From Campylobacteraceae bacterium (lineage in GTDB: Bacteria > Campylobacterota > Campylobacteria > Campylobacterales > Sulfurovaceae): 6,001 bases of DNA. Shown one piece after another: positions 1 through 5,783 of the stretch. The notes beneath the pieces were generated by a model. It was not told the DNA's origin. It was given only the letters and a program-made list of their open reading frames with translations, and searched no databases. Position numbers and translations under genes: made by a program. The DNA lies in contig JALVWV010000312.1 of NCBI GenBank assembly GCA_027023145.1, positions 1-6,001 on the forward strand, written 5' to 3'. The number at the start of each line of letters is the position of its first letter. Position 1 is the first letter of the stretch.

Positions 1-498
1 GGCAAATTTCTCGCCTCCCAACTCTATGAGATCGAACCGGACATCATCACGCTGGCCAAGGGACTCGGCGGCGGAGTGCCCATCGGTGCGGTAATGACCC
101 GTCTTAAAGATATCTTCAAGCCCGGTGACCACGGCAGCACGTTTGGCGGCAATTACCTTAGCAGCCGTGCTGGCCTGACAGTACTGGATCTGCTGGAGAT
201 GCAATACGATCAGGGGGAGATTGCCCAGCGTCAATTGATCTTTGAGGAGAAATTGAGTGCGATTATGGCACAATACAGTTCCATATTTGACGAGGCGGTC
301 GGGCTGGGACTGATGCGCGGTTTGCGGGCAAAAAGCCCTGAGAGTCAGTCAGCCATTATCTCTGCTGCGTTTGAAGCCGGAGTGATCGTCCTCAAAGCAG
401 GACGCAACACCGTACGGTTTCTTCCCAGTCTAACCATCAGTCCATCCGAGATCGACGAAGGATTTAGCCGTTTTGAAAAAGCACTTACTACTTTTTAG
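1..498 (+). CDS. argD: Acetylornithine aminotransferase, C-terminal part (5' end outside window)
   Basis: This is a class-III PLP-dependent aminotransferase of arginine biosynthesis, which converts N-acetylglutamate semialdehyde to N-acetylornithine in the cytoplasm. The frame is open from base 1, so only about 165 C-terminal residues of a protein usually near 390-400 are visible. The text begins just after where the family's GRTG turn would lie. The Schiff-base lysine is codon 58-60, in the motif LAKGLGGGVPIGA. It is followed by the phosphate-binding GDHGSTFGGN motif and, near the C-terminus, by RFLPSLTIS, the usual ArgD substrate loop. The family and fold are clear. The choice of ArgD over a related class-III enzyme rests on these motifs and is likely but not certain. 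The GTG at base 76 is internal and is not a start. The stop lies inside the next gene, which starts 26 bases earlier in another frame, implying coupled translation. Confidence 0.87.
   Translation, partial: GKFLASQLYEIEPDIITLAKGLGGGVPIGAVMTRLKDIFKPGDHGSTFGGNYLSSRAGLTVLDLLEMQYDQGEIAQRQLIFEEKLSAIMAQYSSIFDEAVGLGLMRGLRAKSPESQSAIISAAFEAGVIVLKAGRNTVRFLPSLTISPSEIDEGFSRFEKALTTF
457..475 (+). promoter_or_regulatory. Ribosome binding site and TTG start of the TolC-like gene
   Basis: GAAGGA at 457-462 lies 10 bases before TTG at 473-475, inside the end of argD. This TTG is the codon that gives a complete signal peptide (MKKHLLLFS...), so the RBS and the signal peptide together decide the start. Confidence 0.6.
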
Positions 499-1651
499 CA
501 TTGTTGCAAGCCTTGTCCAGGGGGGCAGTGATCTACAGAATTATCTCAGTGATGATAAAAATCTGATCTTTAATTTTCAAAAACAGCAAAACACGCTGCA
601 GACGGATCAGCTCAGCCGAAGCTGGATCGCCCCAGTGACGGTGAGTTATCAGCGCGACTGGAAACCCGATGCAACTGGTGTACGAAAGGCGAGTGATTCG
701 TTCAGTATCGGGATCGATCAGCCGATTTTCAAAAGTGGTGGAATTTACTACGGGATCAAGTATGCCAAAGCCTTGCAGGGTGCCAATGCTGCAGATATCG
801 CACTCCAAAAGCGTCAACTGATCGCTCAGGCGGTTGAGATCCTCTTTAACTACCGCAAGACCAAGCTGCAAATACAAAAACTCCGTCTCCTCGTCGCCAA
901 CGGTGCTATTGCAATCAAGCGACAGGAAGAGCTCTATGGAGCCGGCGTAATCGACTCGACAGTGCTCGATCAGACCATTCTGGCGCACAATAGGGATACG
1001 GCACAGTTTTTGGATCTGGAACTGGTCAAGCGGAAGTTGCGTGCCAGCTTCTCTTTTTTGAGTGATAAAAATCCGGACAAACTCCGGCTCCCTCATCTCA
1101 AGCTTATTTCACTCAAACGGTACAAAAATAATAATCTTAAGCTTGCGTCCAAACGTCTCCATGCACTGGAAAAGAAATACAGCAGCAAACTGATCTGGAC
1201 GAAATATCTCCCGACCGTGACGGCATATGCCCACTACCGTGCTACGGATGAATTTACACCCGGGACGATGAAAGGGGCAGGTACTTACGGACTACGGGTC
1301 AGCATGCAGTTCAACATCAACGCCCCATCCGATATCGAAGCGGGCAAACTGAATTACCTGCTGGCACGCGCACAAGTCCGGGATGAGCGCAAAGTGATCC
1401 GAGCCGAATACGGTTTGGTACGCACCAGTCTCCATATCCTCGATCGCAAAATCGCCCTTGCCCGCAAAGATGAGGCTCTTTACCGCCGCCTCCTGAAAAA
1501 CACCCGCAACCTCGCCAAAGCTGGAGAGAAAACTTCGCTCGATGTGCAGACGATGGAAAATTCTTTGGCGATGAAAAAGCTGGATCGTCGGATTTATTAT
1601 ATAGACAAACAGCTGCAACTCCTCAGTCTGTATGCCAAGGTGGCTCGTTGA
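473..1651 (+). CDS. TolC-family outer-membrane efflux/secretion channel protein
   Basis: The 392-residue product has a short signal peptide: two lysines, a hydrophobic stretch at residues 4-15, and possible cleavage after VQG at 15-17. The mature part follows the duplicated OEP layout. In the first half, beta-strand segments lie at about 50-63 and 77-95, followed by long amphipathic helices at 96-195. In the second half, strands lie at about 246-259 and 272-284, followed by helices at 286-390. Both helical halves carry the family's G-turn phrase, YGAGVIDSTVLDQ and AKAGEKTSLDVQT. TolC-like proteins form trimeric outer-membrane ducts working with a periplasmic adaptor and an inner-membrane pump. 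No adaptor or pump gene lies in the window, so its substrate is unknown. The gene overlaps argD by 26 bases and the methyltransferase by 4, so it is probably co-transcribed with both. It is slightly short for the family because the segment before the first strand is brief. Confidence 0.85.
   Translation: MKKHLLLFSIVASLVQGGSDLQNYLSDDKNLIFNFQKQQNTLQTDQLSRSWIAPVTVSYQRDWKPDATGVRKASDSFSIGIDQPIFKSGGIYYGIKYAKALQGANAADIALQKRQLIAQAVEILFNYRKTKLQIQKLRLLVANGAIAIKRQEELYGAGVIDSTVLDQTILAHNRDTAQFLDLELVKRKLRASFSFLSDKNPDKLRLPHLKLISLKRYKNNNLKLASKRLHALEKKYSSKLIWTKYLPTVTAYAHYRATDEFTPGTMKGAGTYGLRVSMQFNINAPSDIEAGKLNYLLARAQVRDERKVIRAEYGLVRTSLHILDRKIALARKDEALYRRLLKNTRNLAKAGEKTSLDVQTMENSLAMKKLDRRIYYIDKQLQLLSLYAKVAR
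1637..1650 (+). promoter_or_regulatory. RBS and TTG start of the methyltransferase gene (TTGA overlap)
   Basis: AAGG at 1637-1640 lies 7 bases before TTG at 1648-1650, whose last two bases begin the TGA stop of the TolC-like gene. The later in-frame ATG at 1666 has no comparable RBS and would remove the N-terminal residues preceding MKAWLYG. The TTG start is therefore preferred. Confidence 0.55.
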
Positions 1652-2637
1652 TTTTCTCAGAGTATATGAAGGCGTGGCTCTACGGCGACTTGGGGTATTA
1701 CCGCCGCTTCCGTCCCATCGGCAAAGAGGGGGACTTTTACACGGCGGTGAGTACGAGTGCATTTTTCGGAGCATCCATTGCCAATTTCCTCTGTCAAAAG
1801 ATCCAAGAGGGGACGATCCCTCGTGATGCGGTTCTCGTGGAGATCGGTGCCCATCAGGGGTATCTGCTGGCCGACATGATTCAGTGGCTTTACACGTGTG
1901 ATGCTTCGTTGCTGGAGAGTATGCGTTTTATGATCGTGGAGCGTCAGGAGGAGGTGCGTCGGGCGCAGCAGGCGTATTTTGCGGAGCGTTTCGGGGAGGC
2001 GGTCAGACTCGAACAGGTGGAGAGTCTCGAGGCGATGGAGGAGCCGTATGCCTTTTTTGTCTCCAATGAGATTTTTGATGCCTTTCCCTGTGAACTCTAC
2101 ATCGACGACCGGATGGCTGAAGTGCATGACGATGCGATCCTCTGGAAAAAAGCGTCCAGCACGGTGCAGGAGACGGCACGGAAATATGGGATGCAAAAAG
2201 GGGAGGTCGCGGTCGGGTACGAAGCGTTTGCCTCTCGGGTGATCCAGGCGGCGGAGCGGTTTGACTTCATCTCGTTTGATTACGGCGATCGATACGCGCG
2301 GGGTGATTTCTCGATCCGGATTTACACGGAGCATACGGTGTATCCGTTTTTTGACGAGGGGGTAAATCTCTCAGAGCTCTTCGGGCGTTCGGATATTACG
2401 TACGATGTCAATTTTGCTCATGTGATCGATGCATTTGAAGCGGAAGGAGCGGAGCTGGTTGCGTACGAGACTCAGGCGCGGGCGCTGATCCGTTTTGGTC
2501 TGATCGATCTGCTTGAGCAGTACGCCCGGCAGACATCTCAGACCAACTATCTCCATGAAGCAGACAAGATCAAAACACTCATTGCCCCCAATATCATGGG
2601 GGAGCGCTTTAAAATGATCCATTTACGAAAAGGGTAG
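1648..2637 (+). CDS. MidA/NDUFAF7-type class I SAM-dependent methyltransferase
   Basis: The 329-residue product matches the MidA family (DUF185, Methyltransf_28). Family landmarks appear in order: MKAWLYGDLGYY at 7-18; GDFYTAVSTSAFFG at 28-41; the SAM-binding motif I, here EIGAHQG, at 65-71; an acidic second strand FMIVE at 94-98; SNEIFDAFPC at 139-148; FISFDYGD at 207-214; SDITYDVNFAHV at 248-259; and the C-terminal MGERFKMIHLRK at 317-328. Mitochondrial NDUFAF7 methylates an arginine of a complex I subunit, and a similar protein-arginine role is possible here. The substrate in bacteria is not established, so I give no symbol. Length is slightly shorter than many family members. It is the last gene of the argD-side unit, cytoplasmic, and ends 3 bases from a convergent gene. 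Confidence 0.85.
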   Translation: MIFSEYMKAWLYGDLGYYRRFRPIGKEGDFYTAVSTSAFFGASIANFLCQKIQEGTIPRDAVLVEIGAHQGYLLADMIQWLYTCDASLLESMRFMIVERQEEVRRAQQAYFAERFGEAVRLEQVESLEAMEEPYAFFVSNEIFDAFPCELYIDDRMAEVHDDAILWKKASSTVQETARKYGMQKGEVAVGYEAFASRVIQAAERFDFISFDYGDRYARGDFSIRIYTEHTVYPFFDEGVNLSELFGRSDITYDVNFAHVIDAFEAEGAELVAYETQARALIRFGLIDLLEQYARQTSQTNYLHEADKIKTLIAPNIMGERFKMIHLRKG

Positions 2638-2650
2638 AGACTACCCTCTC
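2628..2650. terminator. Inverted repeat covering both convergent stop codons; possible terminator
   Basis: AGGGTAG (2631-2637), loop AGA, CTACCCT (2641-2647) is a perfect 7-bp inverted repeat. The TAG of the methyltransferase gene lies in the left arm and the TAG of the lipoprotein gene, on the minus strand, lies in the right arm. In minus-strand RNA the stem can grow to about 10 bp using two G-U pairs (2628-2630 with 2648-2650) and its distal side ends in four U. In plus-strand RNA no U-tract follows. It may terminate or stabilise 3' ends, better on the minus strand, but it is not a textbook intrinsic terminator. Confidence 0.45.
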
Positions 2651-3078
2651 AGCCGTTTAATGATAAGACAGCGGCGTAGTGCCCCTTTGTCCCCACCGTA
2701 TTTTTTGACGTAGCTGTTGTATTTGGCTTCCCCGATCAAGGAGATGCAGGAGGCTTTGGTCATTCCGACACTTTTTTTGCGGATCGTGGTCGTAGCATTT
2801 TTGGTTGGTGCTGAAGCATCGGCTTGATAGGTGCGTTGTGGTCCGAGGAGTTCTGGATCTTTTTTCTTGGATTTGACGCTGTAGGGTTCGGGTTTGATGA
2901 CGTATTGCGCTTCTTTTTTCCTTACATACATACGGGAAGGGTTTGGTCCAACAACACCGCTACCCTCTGTTTCAGAAACCCATTCCCCATCGTTTTCGGG
3001 GACTCGGATGTCTCGAACTCCGGAACATCCGGTTGCCAATACCAGTGCTGTCAATGCAAGAAAAAATGTGCGTATCAA
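2641..3078 (-). CDS. Small putative lipoprotein of unknown function
   Basis: The 145-residue product begins with a lipoprotein signal: MIRT, a hydrophobic stretch at 5-15, then LATGC with the lipidated cysteine at 18. The mature part is about 128 residues, hydrophilic and rich in lysine, with a low-complexity middle (about 65-105). A more ordered C-terminal segment at 106-145 contains two cysteines (111 and 137) that could pair in the periplasm, and YVKKYGGDKGALRRC. I do not recognise a named family. The start is TTG at 3076-3078, chosen because AAGGA at 3086-3090 is 7 bases upstream and the complete signal sequence begins there. It lies 56 bases downstream of acpS, so it may be read from the acpS promoter. 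A weak TACAAT at 3118-3123 (minus) could give it a promoter of its own. It is anchored in the inner or outer membrane; Asp is absent at the residue after Cys, which favours the outer membrane by the E. coli rule. Confidence 0.75.
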   Translation of the reverse strand: MIRTFFLALTALVLATGCSGVRDIRVPENDGEWVSETEGSGVVGPNPSRMYVRKKEAQYVIKPEPYSVKSKKKDPELLGPQRTYQADASAPTKNATTTIRKKSVGMTKASCISLIGEAKYNSYVKKYGGDKGALRRCLIIKRLRG

Positions 3079-3134
3079 ATCAATTTCCTTTTGAAAAATA
3101 TGAGAAGGTGTGATCGTATTGTACAGGTTTTTGG

Positions 3135-3497
3135 TTAATCATCCGATAACACGACGGCTACAACTGCGATGGCAAATCCCCCATCATGGCTGATGGAGAG
3201 GGAACTTGTCTTGATGGGGAAGCGTTTATGGGCATCTAGGCTGAGCCTGAAGGATGGGGCGCCTTTGTTATTTTTGACGATATGGATGTCGCCAAAGCCC
3301 AGCTCCCGACCGATCCCGCATCCAAGTGCCTTGGCGATGGCCTCTTTGGCTGCCCAGTAGCCCGCAAGCGACTGCGGACGGTGGGGGAGGGAAGCGATCT
3401 CATCAGGCGTGAGAAAACGTGCCATGAAGCGCTCCCCGTGACGGGCAAGGGCGGTTTCAATGCGGGCAATTTGGATGATGTCGGTGCCGATGTTCAT
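3135..3497 (-). CDS. acpS: Holo-[acyl-carrier-protein] synthase
   Basis: AcpS transfers the 4'-phosphopantetheine arm from CoA to a serine of apo-ACP, switching on fatty acid synthesis in the cytoplasm. The 120-residue length is typical. The N-terminal GTDIIQIARIE (4-14) carries the Mg-binding aspartate D6. The second signature YWAAKEAIAKALGCG (47-61) carries the Mg-binding glutamate E52 and lysine K51. SISHDGGFAIAVV (101-113) is the closing family motif. The usual RFAAKEA is YWAAKEA here, as I recall from epsilonproteobacterial AcpS. The start is the ATG at 3495-3497, which gives the canonical MNIGTD beginning. No Shine-Dalgarno sequence lies at normal spacing; a weak AGGG sits 13 bases away. 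A strong promoter lies directly upstream (see 3505-3535). Confidence 0.93.
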   Translation of the reverse strand: MNIGTDIIQIARIETALARHGERFMARFLTPDEIASLPHRPQSLAGYWAAKEAIAKALGCGIGRELGFGDIHIVKNNKGAPSFRLSLDAHKRFPIKTSSLSISHDGGFAIAVVAVVLSDD

Positions 3498-3504
3498 GGT
3501 GTGT

Positions 3505-3535
3505 ATTATACCCTGAAATGATATATTTTTGTCAA
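3505..3535 (-). promoter_or_regulatory. acpS promoter with near-consensus boxes; predicted leaderless transcript
   Basis: On the minus strand TTGACA occupies 3530-3535 and TATAAT occupies 3505-3510, both perfect sigma-70 consensus hexamers, with a 19-base spacer (17 is optimal). Only 7 bases separate TATAAT from the acpS ATG, which places the expected start of transcription at about 3497-3498, at or one base before the ATG. The TGA inside TTGACA is also the stop codon of the upstream CcdA-like gene. Confidence 0.6.
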
Positions 3536-3693
3536 AATCTTCTCACGCTGTCAGCAAATGTACCGTATTTTCCGATGCGCAGATTGTATTCTTTGGCGGC
3601 CTGTGCTGTTTCTCGAAGCCATGCAGCCTCTTTGGTCTCTTGCGCAGAGGCATTGTCACGGATTTTTTTGTGAGGCTGTTTCGTCTTTTTCAT
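3532..3693 (-). CDS. Orphan CcdA-like antitoxin, C-terminal arm only (53 aa)
   Basis: This small gene starts at ATG 3691-3693, 4 bases after the radA stop, and encodes 53 residues. Residues 25-53 run from a tryptophan to a terminal phenylalanine and contain IGKYGTFADSVRRF. From memory, F-plasmid CcdA ends in a segment of the same length (W44 to W72) with IEMNGSFADENRDW. About nine positions are identical, including W, I, G, F, A, D and R. In CcdA this segment is the flexible arm that wraps and neutralises the gyrase poison CcdB, while the N-terminal part is a ribbon-helix-helix DNA-binding domain. Here only about 24 basic residues precede the arm, so the DNA-binding domain is missing. No ccdB-like gene follows: acpS is next. 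There is no good RBS, so it is probably translated by re-initiation after radA. The open frame extends upstream inside radA, but that part is a shadow. It could be a remnant or a free-standing anti-toxin. Confidence 0.6.
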   Translation of the reverse strand: MKKTKQPHKKIRDNASAQETKEAAWLRETAQAAKEYNLRIGKYGTFADSVRRF

Positions 3694-3697
3694 GTTT

Positions 3698-5053
3698 TCA
3701 GACAAAAATCCACTCCACGATCTTCGCCACTTCATCGGCGACGTAGCATTTGATGGGGGTCTCCTCGATCGGCTTTTCGGGGACGATGGCCTTGGCAAAG
3801 CCCTGGGCGTGGATTTCGCGCAGGCGTTGGGAGAGGGCGCTCACTTCGCGTACTTCTCCGGTGAGGCTCACTTCACCGAGGAAGAGAGTCTGTGCACTCA
3901 GCGGTCGGTCGCGGTAGCTGCTGAGGATGGCGGCGATGATGGCGAGGTCGGCGGAGGGTTCGGTGATCTTGATTCCCCCGCTGATGTTGACGTACACATC
4001 GTACGTGCCCAGAGGCAAATCGAGCTTTTTCTCCAGCAGTGCCAGCAGCATTCCGAGGCGGTTGTTATCATACCCGGTGGAGCTCCGTTTGGGGTGGGCG
4101 TGGGCTTCGGCGACAAGCGCCTGGACTTCGATGATGATGGGACGGCTCCCCTCCATGATGACGGTGAGCGCTGATCCGGCCTGGAGTTTCTCTTTGTCAA
4201 AAAACCGCCCGGCCATACTCTGCGCATCGTGCAGCCCTGAGGCGTTCATCTCGAAGATGCCCACTTCGTTGGTGGAGCCGAAGCGGTTTTTGAACCCCCG
4301 CAGGAGGCGCAGTTCGGAGTTGGTATCCCCTTCGAAGTAGAGCACGGTATCGACCATGTGCTCCAGCACGCGGGGGCCGGCGATGGAGCCGTCTTTGGTG
4401 ATGTGGCCGATGATGAAGATGGGGATGTGGAGGCTCTTGGCCAGCCGCATGAGCTCGAAGGTGATGGTGCGCACTTGCGTCACGCTCCCCGGAGCTGAGG
4501 GGGTCTCGTCCGAGTAGAGGGTCTGGATCGAGTCGATGACGATGAAGCCGTACGTCTCGGCGGCGATTTCATTCAGCACCGACTGAAGATTGATCTCCGA
4601 GAGGAGATAGAGATGGTCGTGGTTGGCTTCGAGCCGATTGGCACGCAGCTTGATCTGTCCGGCCGACTCTTCGCCCGAGACGTAGAGGACGCGGGTACCG
4701 CTGCGGGCGAGGTTGCCCGCGATTTTGAGCAGGAGCGTGGACTTGCCGATCCCGGGGCTTCCGCCAATGAGCGTCAGGGAGCCCGGCACGATCCCGCCGC
4801 CCAATACAAGATCGAGCTCCCGGCTCCCGGAGGTGGAGCGGGTGATGTTGTCCTCACCCACCTCCGTGATAGGTTTGGCTTTGCCGCTGAGTGTGGCTTT
4901 GGCGGTGCCGGAGGTTTTCTTGAGAAACTCGATCTGCTCGGTACTGAGCTCCACGATGCTCTCCCACTCCCCACACGAAGGGCACTTCCCCATCCACCGA
5001 GGCGTCTGAAACCCACACGCCTGACATTCAAAGAGGGTTTTTTTCTTGGCCAT
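3698..5053 (-). CDS. radA: DNA repair ATPase RadA (Sms)
   Basis: RadA is a RecA-like, DnaB-type hexameric motor that drives branch migration of recombination intermediates alongside RecA, in repair and natural transformation. The 451-residue product is full length. It has an N-terminal four-cysteine zinc finger (C10, C13, C24, C27); Walker A GGSPGIGKST at 97-106 with K104; Walker B IVIDS at 171-175 with D174; the RadA-specific KNRFGS at 255-260; and a Lon-protease-like C-terminal domain at about 290-451 with ISGGIKITEPSADLA and GEVSLTGEVREV. ATG at 5051-5053 is preceded by AGGAC at 5061-5065, 7 bases away. It is first in its unit, followed after 4 bases by the CcdA-like ORF. Several long antisense frames over this gene reflect its GC-rich codon use and are not genes. 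Confidence 0.97.
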   Translation of the reverse strand: MAKKKTLFECQACGFQTPRWMGKCPSCGEWESIVELSTEQIEFLKKTSGTAKATLSGKAKPITEVGEDNITRSTSGSRELDLVLGGGIVPGSLTLIGGSPGIGKSTLLLKIAGNLARSGTRVLYVSGEESAGQIKLRANRLEANHDHLYLLSEINLQSVLNEIAAETYGFIVIDSIQTLYSDETPSAPGSVTQVRTITFELMRLAKSLHIPIFIIGHITKDGSIAGPRVLEHMVDTVLYFEGDTNSELRLLRGFKNRFGSTNEVGIFEMNASGLHDAQSMAGRFFDKEKLQAGSALTVIMEGSRPIIIEVQALVAEAHAHPKRSSTGYDNNRLGMLLALLEKKLDLPLGTYDVYVNISGGIKITEPSADLAIIAAILSSYRDRPLSAQTLFLGEVSLTGEVREVSALSQRLREIHAQGFAKAIVPEKPIEETPIKCYVADEVAKIVEWIFV

Positions 5054-5080
5054 GTTGGTTGTCCTGTTTTGGTTTGGGGT

Positions 5081-5086
5081 ATTATA
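5081..5086 (-). promoter_or_regulatory. Probable radA promoter -10 box
   Basis: TATAAT on the minus strand, 27 bases before the radA ATG, predicts transcription from about 5074 and a 5' leader of roughly 20 bases that contains the AGGAC ribosome site. No good -35 hexamer is visible upstream, which is usual for Campylobacterota sigma-70 promoters. Confidence 0.5.
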
Positions 5087-5148
5087 GAGTATTTTGGAGA
5101 TGGGAGGGGAAAATGTTTCAAATTGTCATATTTTGGGTTGAGATAGAT

Positions 5149-5164
5149 ACATCGCTGGCGATGT
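5149..5164. repeat. Short perfect inverted repeat (hairpin 1 of a pair)
   Basis: ACATCGC, two bases TG, then GCGATGT forms a perfect 7-bp inverted repeat; with a realistic four-base loop it is 6 bp. It lies 2 bases from the longer hairpin at 5167-5190, between radA and the GNAT gene, about 95 bases upstream of the radA start. Confidence 0.5.
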
Positions 5165-5166
5165 TT

Positions 5167-5190
5167 ATGGGACTGAAGTCTCAGCCCCAT
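5167..5190. repeat. 10-bp stem hairpin, REP-like or 3' hairpin of the GNAT unit
   Basis: ATGGGACTGA, loop AGTC, TCAGCCCCAT pairs over 10 bp with one mismatch that becomes G-U in the minus-strand RNA. It begins 18 bases beyond the GNAT stop codon. On the minus strand no U-tract follows; on the plus strand a loosely T-rich stretch (TGGTTTTATG) follows, although no plus-strand gene ends here. The core GGGACTGAAGTC resembles the palindromic REP elements mobilised by RAYT transposases in other bacteria, a resemblance recalled from memory. It may also stop or protect the end of the GNAT transcript. Confidence 0.45.
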
Positions 5191-5207
5191 TGGTTTTATG
5201 TGTATCC

Positions 5208-5780
5208 CTAACGAGAGAAATAGGGCTTAATCATTTTGATACTCTCCAAATCTGTGCCCTTTTCGATAGGGAAGAAAGCATTGGCTTCATAAAATTTTAT
5301 CACCTGCTCCCTGTTGATTGCGTCGAGCAAAATAAATCTACCCCCCAAAGATTCTTGAGATTGGTCTATGATTTCTATCGCATCATTGAGGATATACTCT
5401 CCTATCTTTTGTGGCTTAAATATATCGGATTTTCCAAGTTGACCTATGAGGAAACATGGGATAGAAGCCACATCATCCTTGTAACCATCAAGCAGTTTTA
5501 TCACTTCCGGGGAGATGTTTTCGGTATGCAACGTACTAATCGTTATCGTAAAATACGCAGCGACTTCGTAAGTCGTATTGTCCACGTAGAGGTATGTGCG
5601 GGATCTGAGATTTGTTTCAAAGGTTATTGCTTTGTCATGGAGAAATTCCTGGAGATCCATGTTTCGGGTGCAACTGAAAGTCTCCAGCAGTCTTTTTACT
5701 TTTCTCTTGGAGCCTGCACTTTGAATGATTTCAGAAAGAGGAAATAGCGAAAATGCCTGATCAAATTGCGGGCGGGTCAT
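5208..5780 (-). CDS. GNAT-family N-acetyltransferase, probable toxin-type accessory enzyme
   Basis: The 190-residue product matches a widespread GNAT subfamily found next to small upstream genes. Landmarks: C37 followed by MDLQEFLHDKAITFE at 41-55; SRTYLYVD at 60-67; AAYFTITIS at 74-82, the central strand; KLLDGY at 95-100; FLIGQLGKSD at 110-119, the acetyl-CoA pyrophosphate-loop region; and GGRFILLDA...FYEANAFF at 146-170, the C-terminal strand-helix-strand. GNAT enzymes move an acetyl group from acetyl-CoA to an amine; the target here is unknown. The TacT/AtaT toxins of this superfamily acetylate aminoacyl-tRNA, so a toxin role is possible but inferred. The ATG at 5778-5780 comes 3 bases after the stop of the 59-residue gene and lacks an RBS, which implies translational coupling. 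The gene is visibly AT-richer than radA, consistent with acquisition. Confidence 0.8.
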   Translation of the reverse strand: MTRPQFDQAFSLFPLSEIIQSAGSKRKVKRLLETFSCTRNMDLQEFLHDKAITFETNLRSRTYLYVDNTTYEVAAYFTITISTLHTENISPEVIKLLDGYKDDVASIPCFLIGQLGKSDIFKPQKIGEYILNDAIEIIDQSQESLGGRFILLDAINREQVIKFYEANAFFPIEKGTDLESIKMIKPYFSR

Positions 5781-5783
5781 TAT

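Noticed and set aside
533..1096. 187-residue open frame on the minus strand over the TolC-like gene
   Set aside because: It has no recognisable motifs and lies wholly inside a gene with clear family features on the plus strand.
1657..2334. 225-residue open frame on the minus strand over the methyltransferase gene
   Set aside because: Its composition (His, Leu and Arg rich, no domain pattern) is that of an antisense shadow, while the plus strand carries all MidA-family motifs.
3694..3798. Longer version of the CcdA-like ORF starting inside radA (88 residues)
   Set aside because: The extra N-terminal part is radA read in another frame (Arg, Ser and Pro rich). The ATG at 3691-3693 just after the radA stop is the sensible start.
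3692..5146. Several plus-strand frames over radA (about 98-177 residues)
   Set aside because: They arise from GC-rich radA codons read backwards. radA itself is unambiguous and full length.
5164..5190. Intrinsic terminator for a plus-strand transcript
   Set aside because: A T-rich stretch follows the hairpin on the plus strand, but no plus-strand gene ends there, so I list it only as a hairpin.
5190..5747. 185-residue plus-strand frame over the GNAT gene
   Set aside because: It lacks an RBS and domain pattern. The minus strand carries the GNAT motifs and a consistent upstream partner.
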